From assembly GCF_039541075.1 (NCBI RefSeq), contig NZ_BAABFN010000004.1, positions 290,256 to 354,255 on the forward strand: a DNA stretch of 64,000 bases. Direction: 5' to 3'. The position numbers and the translations under genes were made by a program. Below, in pieces: positions 26,674 to 35,487 of this stretch; the first letter of the stretch is position 1, and every line of letters begins with the position of its first letter. This DNA comes from Compostibacter hankyongensis. Lineage in GTDB: Bacteria > Bacteroidota > Bacteroidia > Chitinophagales > Chitinophagaceae. The notes under the pieces are model-generated. The model had not been told where the DNA came from, did no database searches, and worked only from the letters and a program-made list of their open reading frames with translations.

Positions 26674-28068
26674 ATGAAATTCCGCTTTCCGGGCATCATC
26701 GCCCTGCTGGCCTTTACGCTGCATGCCGGCGCAACGGTCAGGCTGCCCGCCGTGATCGGCGATAATATGGTGCTGCAGCAGCAGTCCAACGTTCCCCTCT
26801 GGGGAACGGCGCGTACAGGCGCCACCGTGAGCATCACCACTTCCTGGGACCATCACCGCTATACCGTTCGTGCGGATGCTGGGGGGAAATGGAAGACGGA
26901 GATAGCCACCCCCGCTGCCGGAGGACCTTATGAGATCGTCTTCAGCGACGGCGAGCCCCTCCGCGTCAGCAATGTGCTGATCGGCGAGGTATGGGTCTGC
27001 TCCGGGCAGTCCAATATGGAAATTTCGCTGAAGGGATATGCCAACCAGCCGGTGCTGAACGGCAACGATATCATCGCGCATGCCGGCAATCCGCAGCTGC
27101 GTCTCTTCCACCTGAAGCGTGCCGTTTCCCATACGCCGCTGGAGGATGCCGGCGGCAGCTGGGCCGTGTCTGCGCCCGAAGCGGCAGCAGGTTTCAGCGC
27201 CGTGGGCTTCCAGTTTGCCAAAATGCTGCAGGAAACGCTGCATGTGCCGGTAGGGATCATCGAAAGCAGCTGGGGCGGCACCCCCATAGAAGCGTGGATG
27301 AACCGGCAGAGCCTGCAGGGTTTTCCGCAGGTGAAGCTGCCGGCCGCCGGCGCAAAGCCCAGCGCCCATTCGCCCACCGATCTTTTTAACGCCATGATCA
27401 ACCCCATTGCCGGCTACGGCATCAAAGGCTTTTTGTGGTACCAGGGTGAGGCCAACCGCTCCCGTTCCGGGACCTATGCGGGCCTGATGGCAGCCATGGT
27501 GCAGTCCTGGCGGCAGCTTTGGGGCGGAGGAACGCTGCCCTTCTATTTTGTGCAGATCGCGCCCTGGGCTTACCCGGACCACCAGGAGGGCGTGGCCCTG
27601 CTCCGGGAAGCGCAGTACAGGGCTTCGCAGGACATTCCCCATTCGGGCATGGTGGTGAGCATGGATGTGGGCAGCAAGACCACCATTCACCCGCCGGACA
27701 AGACCACCATTGCCAGACGGTTGCTCTACTGGGCGCTGGGAGACACCTACGGGCAAAAGGGGATCGCCTATAAAACGCCGGCTTACCGGGGCATAAAGAC
27801 TGCGGGAGACTCCGCTGTCATCGTCTTCAGCGATATTCCCGGCGGGCTCACCACCTTTGGCAAGCCCCTGGACGGTTTCGAAGTGGCCGGGGCTGATAAG
27901 GAATTTCATCCCGCTACGGCCCGCGTTGTAAAGTCGACCGTAGTGGTCCGCAGCGACGCCGTACCCCATCCGGTAGCGGTGCGTTATGTCTTCAAGGCCT
28001 GGGCAGTAGGCACGCTGTTCAGCACGGACGGGCTTCCTGTGGCCCCTTTCCGGACAGATGATTGGTGA
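26674..28068 (+). CDS. Sialate O-acetylesterase-like SGNH esterase
   Basis: The 464-residue secreted protein has a signal peptide from the ATG at 26674 (MKFRFPGIIALLAFTL). A frame start at 26632, touching the exuT stop, would put 14 charged residues in front. Catalytic Ser is in VWVCSGQSNMEISL, and the conserved blocks GGTPIEAWM and FLWYQGEANRSR are those of the SASA/SGNH family. A jelly-roll-like insertion is seen at about 20-100. Relatives de-acetylate sialic acids or plant glycans. In a glucuronate operon it may remove acetyl groups from uronate-containing glycans in the periplasm. Its 3' end overlaps the opposing small gene by 50 bases. Confidence 0.87.
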   Translation: MKFRFPGIIALLAFTLHAGATVRLPAVIGDNMVLQQQSNVPLWGTARTGATVSITTSWDHHRYTVRADAGGKWKTEIATPAAGGPYEIVFSDGEPLRVSNVLIGEVWVCSGQSNMEISLKGYANQPVLNGNDIIAHAGNPQLRLFHLKRAVSHTPLEDAGGSWAVSAPEAAAGFSAVGFQFAKMLQETLHVPVGIIESSWGGTPIEAWMNRQSLQGFPQVKLPAAGAKPSAHSPTDLFNAMINPIAGYGIKGFLWYQGEANRSRSGTYAGLMAAMVQSWRQLWGGGTLPFYFVQIAPWAYPDHQEGVALLREAQYRASQDIPHSGMVVSMDVGSKTTIHPPDKTTIARRLLYWALGDTYGQKGIAYKTPAYRGIKTAGDSAVIVFSDIPGGLTTFGKPLDGFEVAGADKEFHPATARVVKSTVVVRSDAVPHPVAVRYVFKAWAVGTLFSTDGLPVAPFRTDDW

Positions 28069-28237
28069 GGGGGGCAGGGGCCTCCGGCGCGGGGTAATCG
28101 GCCTGATATTTCTTCATCAGGTAACTGGTATAATCTTCCTTTAGATCATAATTTTCGGGAAGGGTTATTATACCGGAAAGGGATTGTACAAGTGGCGTTA
28201 TTTTATTTGAAGGTTTGCTGTTCATTGTAGATATCAT
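28019..28237 (-). CDS. Small orphan antitoxin-like protein
   Basis: A 72-residue product (or 68 from the second Met). The first 45 residues, including ITPLVQSLSGIITLPENYDL and DYTSYLMKKY, resemble small Bacteroidota antitoxin-like proteins that usually precede PIN-domain toxins. No PIN gene follows. Instead the C-terminus continues as a Pro/Ala-rich tail running 50 bases into the opposing esterase gene, as if the original 3' part and toxin had been lost. It is on the same strand and just downstream of the HepT gene. Function is unproven and the family recall is from memory. Confidence 0.5.
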   Translation of the reverse strand: MISTMNSKPSNKITPLVQSLSGIITLPENYDLKEDYTSYLMKKYQADYPAPEAPAPLTNHLSGKGPQEARPC

Positions 28238-28276
28238 TGTTGTTTATTAATGCTATCAAATCGCTTTATCTGCACA

Positions 28277-28699
28277 TTAGCTGGGGATTATGGTCAAGAC
28301 GGTCAGAAGACGTTGCAAGGCAATCAAATGGCCCGGCAGATCTGCATAAACAAGATCATACATCTCTTCCCGGTAAATATGGCTTAGCTGGTTGCGATCT
28401 TCAATACCTTTATGCAAAGCAAGGAACAGGTCTTCATCGATTAGATTTTCCTGGAATAAAACTCGATAAGTTCCTTTGGGAGAGTTGCTGATTATGCCCA
28501 ACTGAAGCTCAGCAAAAAGCTTGCTGGTTTTCCATGCCAGCTCCGTACTGTACTCGAATTTTTGGATTCTTCCATTTTTAATTAAGTCCGTACCAACTGA
28601 ATCCAGTCCGGGAAAATTCCGGTCCAGACTTTGGGCAAAAGACCCCACAGCCTGTATCAGGCTTTCAAGAGTCCGTTTAAACTTTTCGGCGAGCTCCAT
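28277..28699 (-). CDS. hepT: HepT-like HEPN-domain toxin (nucleotidyltransferase substrate-binding family)
   Basis: 140-residue, all-helical protein of the HI0074/HEPN family. It has the motif R-x4-H-x-Y (Arg102, His107, Tyr109 in EDRNQLSHIYREEMY), which in HepT toxins forms the RNase site and carries the Tyr that the MNT antitoxin modifies. The start ATG at 28699 overlaps the upstream mntA gene by 43 bases, indicating tight translational coupling. Known HepT/MntA pairs are toxin-antitoxin or defence modules, and here the motif spacing fits an active toxin. Confidence 0.85.
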   Translation of the reverse strand: MELAEKFKRTLESLIQAVGSFAQSLDRNFPGLDSVGTDLIKNGRIQKFEYSTELAWKTSKLFAELQLGIISNSPKGTYRVLFQENLIDEDLFLALHKGIEDRNQLSHIYREEMYDLVYADLPGHLIALQRLLTVLTIIPS

Positions 28700-28980
28700 A
28701 ATTCGATATGTTGCAATGCTTCCCTTTTAAACTGTTCGTTTACCCGGCTGAAATCCACTATGTCTACGAAATAGGGGATAATGCTTTCTTCTATTGCGGC
28801 TTTGAGATCGGACTTTATTCGTATTGGAAGCGGTTTCCTTCCCCATATGCCGATGTCTATATCGGATGTTCCTTTGTTGTTTTTAGCTGCCCTGCTGCCA
28901 AACAAAAATACGATATACTCATCCTCAGGGATACGTTCCTTGATGATGGCTTTTAGCATTGCTGAATAATCGTACTTCAT
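28657..28980 (-). CDS. mntA: MntA-like minimal nucleotidyltransferase antitoxin
   Basis: 107-residue minimal nucleotidyltransferase with the exact motif GS-x10-DxD (Gly28-Ser29, Asp40, Asp42) and a third acidic strand in FVDIVDFSR. In studied HEPN-MNT pairs this enzyme adds AMP to the HepT tyrosine and neutralises it. The frame extends to 29061, but the ATG at 28980 gives a normal N-terminus 13 bases after a clear promoter box. First gene of a two-gene, possibly three-gene, operon. Confidence 0.85.
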   Translation of the reverse strand: MKYDYSAMLKAIIKERIPEDEYIVFLFGSRAAKNNKGTSDIDIGIWGRKPLPIRIKSDLKAAIEESIIPYFVDIVDFSRVNEQFKREALQHIELWSSPKSLNGLLKA

Positions 28981-28993
28981 ATCCTGCTTTTTA

Positions 28994-29001
28994 CAAAAGT
29001 A
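28994..29001 (-). promoter_or_regulatory. Promoter box for mntA-hepT
   Basis: Minus strand TACTTTTG fits TAnnTTTG exactly and ends 13 bases before the mntA ATG. No clear -33 TTG is seen. Confidence 0.5.
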
Positions 29002-29085
29002 CGATATTAAGCCGTTGCACCGGTCCAGCTTTTTTCTCCCAAGGCCTTCTTTTGCCGGCAATAACTTGCTATCACCTGATAATAA

Positions 29086-30363
<1,278 letters not shown>

Positions 30364-30375
30364 GTGTTAAGGTTG

Positions 30376-30448
30376 AACCCCCTGACCCCCTAAAGGGGGG
30401 TAGAGGTGAAAGGTGAAAGGTTAAGGGTGAAAGGTTAAAGGCATTTTA
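30376..30448 (+). repeat. Composite intergenic repeat, copy 2 (5 heptamers)
   Basis: Same layout as at 22002: CCCCCT-type repeat with hairpin CCCCCTAAAGGGGG, then five heptamers (30405-30439), then the end box GGCATTTTA (30440-30448). It lies between the tyrS start and the ribE stop, so it is upstream of tyrS and downstream of ribE on the minus strand. Confidence 0.85.
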
Positions 30449-30489
30449 CGTTTAAAGTCCGTCTAAGGTTGTCTGCCCGCTACGGAACT

Positions 30490-31089
30490 TCAGACTTTAG
30501 ACCTGTCCAGGTCCAGCGACCGCGTGACATATTTGCCGACCATATCGAACTCGAGGTTCACCCTGTCGCCGGCCTGCAGATGCTGCAGGTTGGTATGGGC
30601 GAAGGTATACGGGATGATGCTCACCGAAAATTCGGTACCGCTGAGGTCGTAGACGGTGAGGCTCACCCCGTTGAGACAGACGGACCCTTTTTCGATCAGC
30701 AGGCGGGCAAATCGTTCCGGGTAGCTGAAGCGGTATTCATAGCTGCCGTCCCGGTCCTCCCGGCCGAGGCAGGTGCCGGTGGTATCCACATGTCCCTGCA
30801 CGAGGTGACCGTCCACCCGTTCCTGCAGCTTCATGGCCCTTTCCAGGTTGATAAAATCGCCTTCCCGTATCCCGCCCAGGTTGGATTTGAGCAGGGTTTC
30901 AGCTACGGCAACGGTGCTGTGGGTACGGCCGCTGACGGCGGTAATAGTGAGACAGACGCCGTTGTGCGACACGCTCTGATCCACCTGCAGTTCCGCCGAT
31001 ACCGGCGACTCCACCGTCAGGGTGAGGTTTCCCCCTTCCCGGGCGATATGCCGGACCTGTCCCTGCGCTTCGATGATTCCTGTGAACAT
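30490..31089 (-). CDS. ribE: Riboflavin synthase, alpha chain
   Basis: Dismutates two 6,7-dimethyl-8-ribityllumazines to riboflavin. The 199-residue protein has the invariant N-terminus MFTGIIEA and two similar lumazine-binding barrels (about 1-97 and 98-195). Paired motifs are VSHNGVCLT and VCLNGVSLT, with VDGHLVQGHVD in the middle. The frame continues to 31302 but would run through the divergent rpsU promoter and gene, so the ATG at 31089 is right. No FMN riboswitch is visible in the 78-base upstream region. Confidence 0.96.
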   Translation of the reverse strand: MFTGIIEAQGQVRHIAREGGNLTLTVESPVSAELQVDQSVSHNGVCLTITAVSGRTHSTVAVAETLLKSNLGGIREGDFINLERAMKLQERVDGHLVQGHVDTTGTCLGREDRDGSYEYRFSYPERFARLLIEKGSVCLNGVSLTVYDLSGTEFSVSIIPYTFAHTNLQHLQAGDRVNLEFDMVGKYVTRSLDLDRSKV

Positions 31090-31110
31090 TTTGAAAAATT
31101 TTCGGCAGGG

Positions 31111-31118
31111 CAAAGTTA
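31111..31118 (-). promoter_or_regulatory. Promoter box for ribE
   Basis: Minus strand TAACTTTG fits TAnnTTTG and ends 21 bases before the ribE ATG. It lies within the -33 region of the opposing rpsU promoter, so the two promoters are interleaved. Confidence 0.6.
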
Positions 31119-31136
31119 GGGAAATGTATTTTTTCT

Positions 31137-31144
31137 TATCTTTG
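31137..31144 (+). promoter_or_regulatory. Promoter for rpsU-xerC
   Basis: TATCTTTG fits TAnnTTTG exactly. TTAG at 31116-31119 is a possible -33 element at 17 bases. The rpsU start follows after 23 bases. Confidence 0.65.
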
Positions 31145-31167
31145 TAGGCCAAAAAAAGGATTGATAC

Positions 31168-31365
31168 ATGCTGATCATTGATTCCAAAGATTGCGAAAAC
31201 ATTGACAAAGCGCTGAAGAAGTACAAGAAAAAGTTTGAAAAAGCGAAAGTACTCCTGCAGCTCCGTGGACGCCAGTCTTATACCAAGCCCTCGGTAAAGC
31301 ACCGCAATATGGTGCTCAAGGCCGTTTACCGCCAGCAGGTGGCCAGCGGCAAGATTGAGAAATAA
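31168..31365 (+). CDS. rpsU: 30S ribosomal protein S21
   Basis: The 65-residue basic protein MLIIDSKDCENIDKALKKYK has the S21 core with RRxx-type basic tail replaced by LRGRQSYTKPSVKHRN, the usual Bacteroidota form. It joins the platform of the small subunit near the 3' end of 16S rRNA. Strong promoter box upstream. xerC follows directly, a linkage seen in many Bacteroidota. Confidence 0.96.
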   Translation: MLIIDSKDCENIDKALKKYKKKFEKAKVLLQLRGRQSYTKPSVKHRNMVLKAVYRQQVASGKIEK

Positions 31366-31399
31366 GCTCCGCGACGGGCGGAGCCAAAACCTTTCTCTC

Positions 31400-32305
31400 T
31401 TGAAAACGGATTCGCCTTTTATCGCCTCCTTTCTTGCTTATCTTCAGTTTGAGAAACGCTATTCTCCTCATACGGTGACGGCTTATGCCGCCGACCTGTA
31501 TACTTTTTTTACCTACCTAAAAACCATGGAGGCCGGAAATCAGCCCGGCGATATCAGCGCGGTCATGATCCGGTCATGGCTGGCTGCCCTGAAATCAGAA
31601 GGTCTTTCTTCCCGCTCGGTCAACCGCAAGATCGCCGCGCTGCGGTCTTTTTTCAAATACCAGCTCCGGCAGGGGGTAGTGGACGCCGATCCCATGACCC
31701 AGATCAGCGCCCCGAAAGCCGGAAAGCGCCTGCCGGTGTTCGTCGAACGGAAGGGGACAGACCGTCTTTTCCACCAGCTGGAATTTCCGGCCACTTTTAC
31801 CGGAACCCTGCACCGGCTGCTGCTGGAAATTTTATACCATACCGGTATCCGGCTTTCCGAACTGACCGGTCTAAAAACGGGAAATGTAGATTTTTCGGGA
31901 CATACCATCAAGGTGCTGGGGAAAGGCGGCAAGGAGCGGATCATCCCGGTCAGCGGGGAGCTGTGCGGGCATATCCGGACCTACCTGGAACAGAAGTCGG
32001 CCCTTCCGGAGGCAGATACGCAGTACCTGCTGGTGAATGAAAAAGGGAAGAAGCTGTATCCCAAGTATGTTTACCGCGTGGTCCGGGAGCAGCTGGGGTA
32101 TGTGACCACCCTCGAAAAACGGAGTCCCCATGTGATGCGTCATACTTTTGCCACCCATCTCACCAACAACGGCGCGGACCTCAATGCCGTAAAGGAGCTG
32201 CTGGGGCACGCCAGCCTGGCGGCCACCCAGGTCTATACCCACAATACCATCGAGCAGCTACGCAAGGTCTACGAACAAGCCCACCCTAAGTCAGGTAAAA
32301 GGTAA
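31400..32305 (+). CDS. xerC: XerC-like tyrosine recombinase
   Basis: Site-specific recombinase that resolves chromosome dimers. About 301 residues. An N-terminal SAM-like core-binding domain (FLAYLQFEKRYSPHTVTAYAADL) is followed by the catalytic domain. The full catalytic set is visible: Arg in TGIRLSELTGL, Lys in LGKGGKERIIPV, His-x-x-Arg in HVMRHTFATHL, His in LGHASLAATQ and the nucleophile Tyr in VYTHN. No ATG precedes the domain. A TTG at 31400 fits the usual XerC N-terminus, while the TTG at 31355 would overlap rpsU. The stop codon begins the third composite repeat. Confidence 0.92.
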   Translation: MKTDSPFIASFLAYLQFEKRYSPHTVTAYAADLYTFFTYLKTMEAGNQPGDISAVMIRSWLAALKSEGLSSRSVNRKIAALRSFFKYQLRQGVVDADPMTQISAPKAGKRLPVFVERKGTDRLFHQLEFPATFTGTLHRLLLEILYHTGIRLSELTGLKTGNVDFSGHTIKVLGKGGKERIIPVSGELCGHIRTYLEQKSALPEADTQYLLVNEKGKKLYPKYVYRVVREQLGYVTTLEKRSPHVMRHTFATHLTNNGADLNAVKELLGHASLAATQVYTHNTIEQLRKVYEQAHPKSGKR

Positions 32306-32391
32306 ACCCCCTAACCCCCTAAAGGGGGGATGAGGTGAAAGGTAAAAGGTAAAAGGTGAAAGGTGAAAGGTGAAAGGTGAAAGGCATTTTA
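32304..32391 (+). repeat. Composite intergenic repeat, copy 3 (7 heptamers)
   Basis: Longest copy: two CCCCCTAA units with hairpin CCCCCTAAAGGGGG, seven perfect tandem heptamers GGTGAAA/GGTAAAA (32334-32382) and the end box GGCATTTTA (32383-32391). It lies between the convergent xerC and cpsB-like genes and overlaps the xerC stop codon. Confidence 0.88.
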
Positions 32392-32396
32392 AATGA

Positions 32397-33158
32397 TTAC
32401 AGCATTTTATTCAGGAAGCCGTGTTGCTGCAGCTCGCGCCAGCCGCCGTCTTTGCGGAAAGCGCGAAGGGCCTGAAGATGCCGTTCGTGATGGAGATCGG
32501 TAGCCAGGAAGTCCACCCATCCCTGCCGCACCAGCCACCAGGCTGTTTTTTCTACCGACTTGCCGTGAAAACCGGCCAGGGAGGTCAGGTTGACCTGCAG
32601 GAAGGCGCCGGCATTCTTGATCCTTTCCAGTTCCGAGGGATGTTTATGCCAGTAGCGGTAACGTTCGGGATGCGCCAGTACGGGCAGGTAACCTTTCATC
32701 TGGATGTCGAACAGCAGGCGGGGGGCGTCGAGCGGGGGGGCAATGGTGGAAAATTCGATCAGGACCTTCTGCTCGTCGTCGAGCGTCAGCAGGGCTTTTT
32801 GCCCCAGCAGCTTTTCAAAATACTCGTCGGCCATATATTCGGCTGCTGCCCGGAAAGGGATGCGGATATCTTCGCGCTCCAGGACCGCCTGCAGCCGCTC
32901 CATGGCCGCAGCGATGGTTTCCCGGGTATTGGGGTGCAGGTCGTGAATAACATGCGGGGTGGTGATCAGCTTGTTGAAGCCCAGGGCCATGAGTTCCCGG
33001 ATCAGCAGAAGAGAAGCGTCCGGATCCGGGGCGCCGTCGTCGATACCGGGCAGCAGGTGGGAATGGAGGTCGGTGCCCAGGAAGGCATAATCCGCCGCCA
33101 CTGGGCTATGGGCAATATTTTTTTTTGTCTTCCGGGATGAAAAAAACGGCATAATCAA
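32397..33158 (-). CDS. CpsB/YwqE-like PHP-domain tyrosine-protein phosphatase
   Basis: 253-residue PHP metalloenzyme of the CpsB/Wzb-replacing type that dephosphorylates the BY-kinase controlling capsule export. The metal-binding segments are visible: DLHSHLLPGIDDG (30-42, His32 and His34), TTPHVIHDLHP, AAEYMADEYF, LAHPERY and LATDLHHERH. ATG at 33158, with a second at 33152. Downstream of the PglF/CapD-like gene on the same strand. The Wzz-like protein in this window has no kinase domain, so the partner kinase must lie elsewhere. Confidence 0.87.
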   Translation of the reverse strand: MIMPFFSSRKTKKNIAHSPVAADYAFLGTDLHSHLLPGIDDGAPDPDASLLLIRELMALGFNKLITTPHVIHDLHPNTRETIAAAMERLQAVLEREDIRIPFRAAAEYMADEYFEKLLGQKALLTLDDEQKVLIEFSTIAPPLDAPRLLFDIQMKGYLPVLAHPERYRYWHKHPSELERIKNAGAFLQVNLTSLAGFHGKSVEKTAWWLVRQGWVDFLATDLHHERHLQALRAFRKDGGWRELQQHGFLNKML

Positions 33159-33219
33159 GTATTCGTCACCCCCGGGCCGGGCCGGCGGTTAAAAAGACAG
33201 GTTAACATAAAACAAGCGT

Positions 33220-33238
33220 AACAGGTGCCGTACCTGTT
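33220..33238 (-). terminator. Hairpin at the end of the pglF/capD-like gene
   Basis: Seven-base arms AACAGGT and ACCTGTT around GCCGT overlap the stop codon of the minus-strand gene. They are followed on that strand by a weak T-rich run (TTGTTTTATG). Plausible but imperfect intrinsic terminator. Confidence 0.4.
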
Positions 33239-35190
33239 CAGGCTACCACCGTTGCCGGTTGGCCGGCATTGGCCGCATCCAGCTCTTCGAATACGGAGTT
33301 GTTGCTTTTGTATTCGGGTACCAGCATCTTCATATGCTGTACCGTTTTCCAGCTTTTTCCTTCCTGGGCGAGGCGGATCAGCTCGCGGATCTGCTTTTTT
33401 ACCATCAGGAAATCGTACTCCGCCACGCGGGCGATCATGATCTTATGATGATGGGTGGGGAGGACGTTTTCATCGTGCGCCAGCAGCTCTTCATAAAGCT
33501 TCTCCCCGGGGCGCAGACCGGTATAGACGATACGGATATCCCTTTCCGGCGTAAGCCCCGACAGCTGGATCATCTTTACGGCCAGGTCTGTAATCCTGAC
33601 CGGCTCGCCCATGTCGAACACATATACTTCCCCGCCGTTGCCCATGGTGCCGGCCTCCAGCACCAGCTGGCAGGCCTCGGGTATGGTCATGAAGTAACGG
33701 GTAACCTCCGGATGAGTCACCGTGATGGGGCCGCCCTTTTCGATCAGCCTTTTAAAGTGGGGCACCACAGAGCCGTTGGACCCCAGCACGTTTCCAAAAC
33801 GCGTGGTGATGAAGGCTGTCCGGCTGGTGGCGCCGGCCTCGGTATGGATAAAGTTGTTGAGCGCCTGGATATAGATCTCGGCGATACGTTTGGTAGCACC
33901 CATCACGTTGGTGGGGTTCACGGCTTTATCCGTGGATACCATCACAAACTTTTCCGCGCCGTATTCCAGCGCCCGTTCCGCTACGTTGATGGTGCCCATG
34001 ATATTGTTCAGCACGGCCGTATCCGGCGTGAGCTCCATCATGGGGACGTGCTTGTAGGCGGCAGCATGAAAGACCACCTGGGGCCGGAAGGCATCAAACA
34101 GCTGTGCGATGCGGCGGTTGTCGCGGATGTCTCCGAGAAAGGAGCATATCTCGACATGCGGGGCCAGCTCTTTTATTTCGAGGGCAAGGTCGTGCAGGGG
34201 GCTTTCGGCCTGGTCGCACAGGATGACCTTAAGCGGTTTGAAATGAACGATCTGGCGGACCAGCTCGCTGCCGATGGAGCCGGCGGCGCCGGTGATGAGG
34301 ATCGCTTTTCCGGTAAGCTGGGCGGAAATCGCCTTGCTGTCCAGCCGGATCACGTTGCGGTTCAGCAGGTCCTCGATGCGGATATCCTTGATCTGTTTGG
34401 CCTGGAGGCCACCCTGTATCCACTGCGCGATGGGCGGAATATGCTGGACCTTTACCTTGTTGGCCAGGCACCAGTCTACGATGGCATTTTTATGGGGGCT
34501 GTTCAGCAGCTCATCGGTGATGACCAGCTGGCGGAAGCCGTAGCGGCGCAGCAGCTTGTTCAACGTTTTTACCGAGGCCGGGTGGATGGGTACCCCTTCC
34601 AGCTGTTTTCCCCAGCTATGGGGATCGTCTTCAATGAAAGCCACCACCTTGGCCAGGGGAACCTGCTGCTCCTGATGGACCTGGCTTTGCAGCACATTCC
34701 GGGTGACGGTGCCGGCATAGCCTGCCCCGTAGATCACCACATGAGTACGGATGCTGCGTCCGTTGTTGAGCTGGTCAAAAGTTACCTTGACGAGCAAACG
34801 GTAGAAGAGCATCAGCACAAAAGCGCACAAGAAACCGATCAGGATTACGGAATAGGGGATGAAGGTGTCCCCTTCATTGTAGGACTTTCCTACGTTGATC
34901 AGGGAATATACCCCCGAGGAAGCCGCTGCGGCGATCAGTACGCGCCAGGCGTCCTGCATGCTGGTATGGCGGATGATGCCGGAATAGGTCCGCAGCGCGG
35001 TGAAAACGATGCCGTTTACGACCAGCACCGCGACAAGGATACCGGACCAGTCGAACCGGAAGATTTCGGGAAAGTTGAAATTGAACCGGAGCAGGAAACC
35101 GCAGCACAGGGCTGCGTACATGCAGGCAAGGTCGATCACGAAGATGATCCAGCGGGGGACCACCCTCAGTTGGTACAATGTTGGCAACAT
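33238..35190 (-). CDS. Membrane-anchored nucleotide-sugar 4,6-dehydratase, PglF/CapD/FlaA1-like
   Basis: 650-residue protein with four N-terminal membrane helices (about 10-130), a CoA-binding-like Rossmann domain (about 140-270) and an extended SDR domain (about 290-600). The NAD loop is GAAGSIGSELVRQI near 300. The dehydratase version of the active site, MGATK instead of YxxxK, lies near 430 after VSTDKAVNPTNV. Family members convert UDP-GlcNAc to the 4-keto-6-deoxy sugar. With the PglE-, PglD- and PglC-like genes at 53769-56218 this fits synthesis of a bacillosamine-like first sugar. It is preceded by a leader of about 150 bases with two hairpins. Confidence 0.9.
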   Translation of the reverse strand: MLPTLYQLRVVPRWIIFVIDLACMYAALCCGFLLRFNFNFPEIFRFDWSGILVAVLVVNGIVFTALRTYSGIIRHTSMQDAWRVLIAAAASSGVYSLINVGKSYNEGDTFIPYSVILIGFLCAFVLMLFYRLLVKVTFDQLNNGRSIRTHVVIYGAGYAGTVTRNVLQSQVHQEQQVPLAKVVAFIEDDPHSWGKQLEGVPIHPASVKTLNKLLRRYGFRQLVITDELLNSPHKNAIVDWCLANKVKVQHIPPIAQWIQGGLQAKQIKDIRIEDLLNRNVIRLDSKAISAQLTGKAILITGAAGSIGSELVRQIVHFKPLKVILCDQAESPLHDLALEIKELAPHVEICSFLGDIRDNRRIAQLFDAFRPQVVFHAAAYKHVPMMELTPDTAVLNNIMGTINVAERALEYGAEKFVMVSTDKAVNPTNVMGATKRIAEIYIQALNNFIHTEAGATSRTAFITTRFGNVLGSNGSVVPHFKRLIEKGGPITVTHPEVTRYFMTIPEACQLVLEAGTMGNGGEVYVFDMGEPVRITDLAVKMIQLSGLTPERDIRIVYTGLRPGEKLYEELLAHDENVLPTHHHKIMIARVAEYDFLMVKKQIRELIRLAQEGKSWKTVQHMKMLVPEYKSNNSVFEELDAANAGQPATVVA

Positions 35191-35241
35191 ACTGGCTAAT
35201 TAAATATTAGGGTTTCGATAATATATAATTAAGCCCGTCAT

Positions 35242-35299
35242 ATACATAGAATGATTGCTCTATGTATTTCGGGTGTCATTTACCGTCCAGATAAATGAC
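35242..35299 (-). other. Two stem-loops in the leader of the pglF/capD-like gene
   Basis: Two perfect stem-loops lie side by side: ATACATAGA/TCTATGTAT (35242-35250 and 35259-35267, 8-base loop) and GTCATTTA/TAAATGAC (35275-35282 and 35292-35299, 9-base loop). They are between the TAnnTTTG box at 35349 and the start codon at 35190, so would form in the 5' leader. Neither is GC-rich or followed by a T-run, so they look more like regulatory or stability structures than terminators. Confidence 0.5.
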
Positions 35300-35348
35300 G
35301 TCTCCCTCAAACAAGAATCATTCCAAACAAAATCAGAGGACGAAGATA

Positions 35349-35356
35349 CAAAAATA
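35349..35356 (-). promoter_or_regulatory. Promoter box for the pglF/capD-like gene
   Basis: Minus strand TATTTTTG fits TAnnTTTG. A TTTG at 35383-35380 (minus strand) lies 23 bases upstream, slightly long for a -33 element. The leader would be about 150 bases. Confidence 0.45.
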
Positions 35357-35361
35357 TATCG

Positions 35362-35396
35362 TTATTCACACATTGTTCACAAAAAGATGTGAATAA
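35362..35396. promoter_or_regulatory. Inverted repeat overlapping the pglF/capD promoter
   Basis: Exact 9-base arms TTATTCACA (35362-35370) and TGTGAATAA (35388-35396), 17-base spacer, cover the -33 region of the promoter at 35349. Could be an operator; no binding protein can be named. Confidence 0.4.
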
Positions 35397-35487
35397 GACC
35401 TCCGGGCTGCAACATGATTCCAATTGCCGCCTTTCGGCAGACAAATATACGGCGAACCGCGCAGAAAAGCGGAAAAGGGAGATTAAC

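Noticed and set aside
31090..31302. N-terminal extension of ribE.
   Set aside because: It would run through the divergent promoters and the rpsU gene; riboflavin synthase starts with MFTGIIE at 31089.
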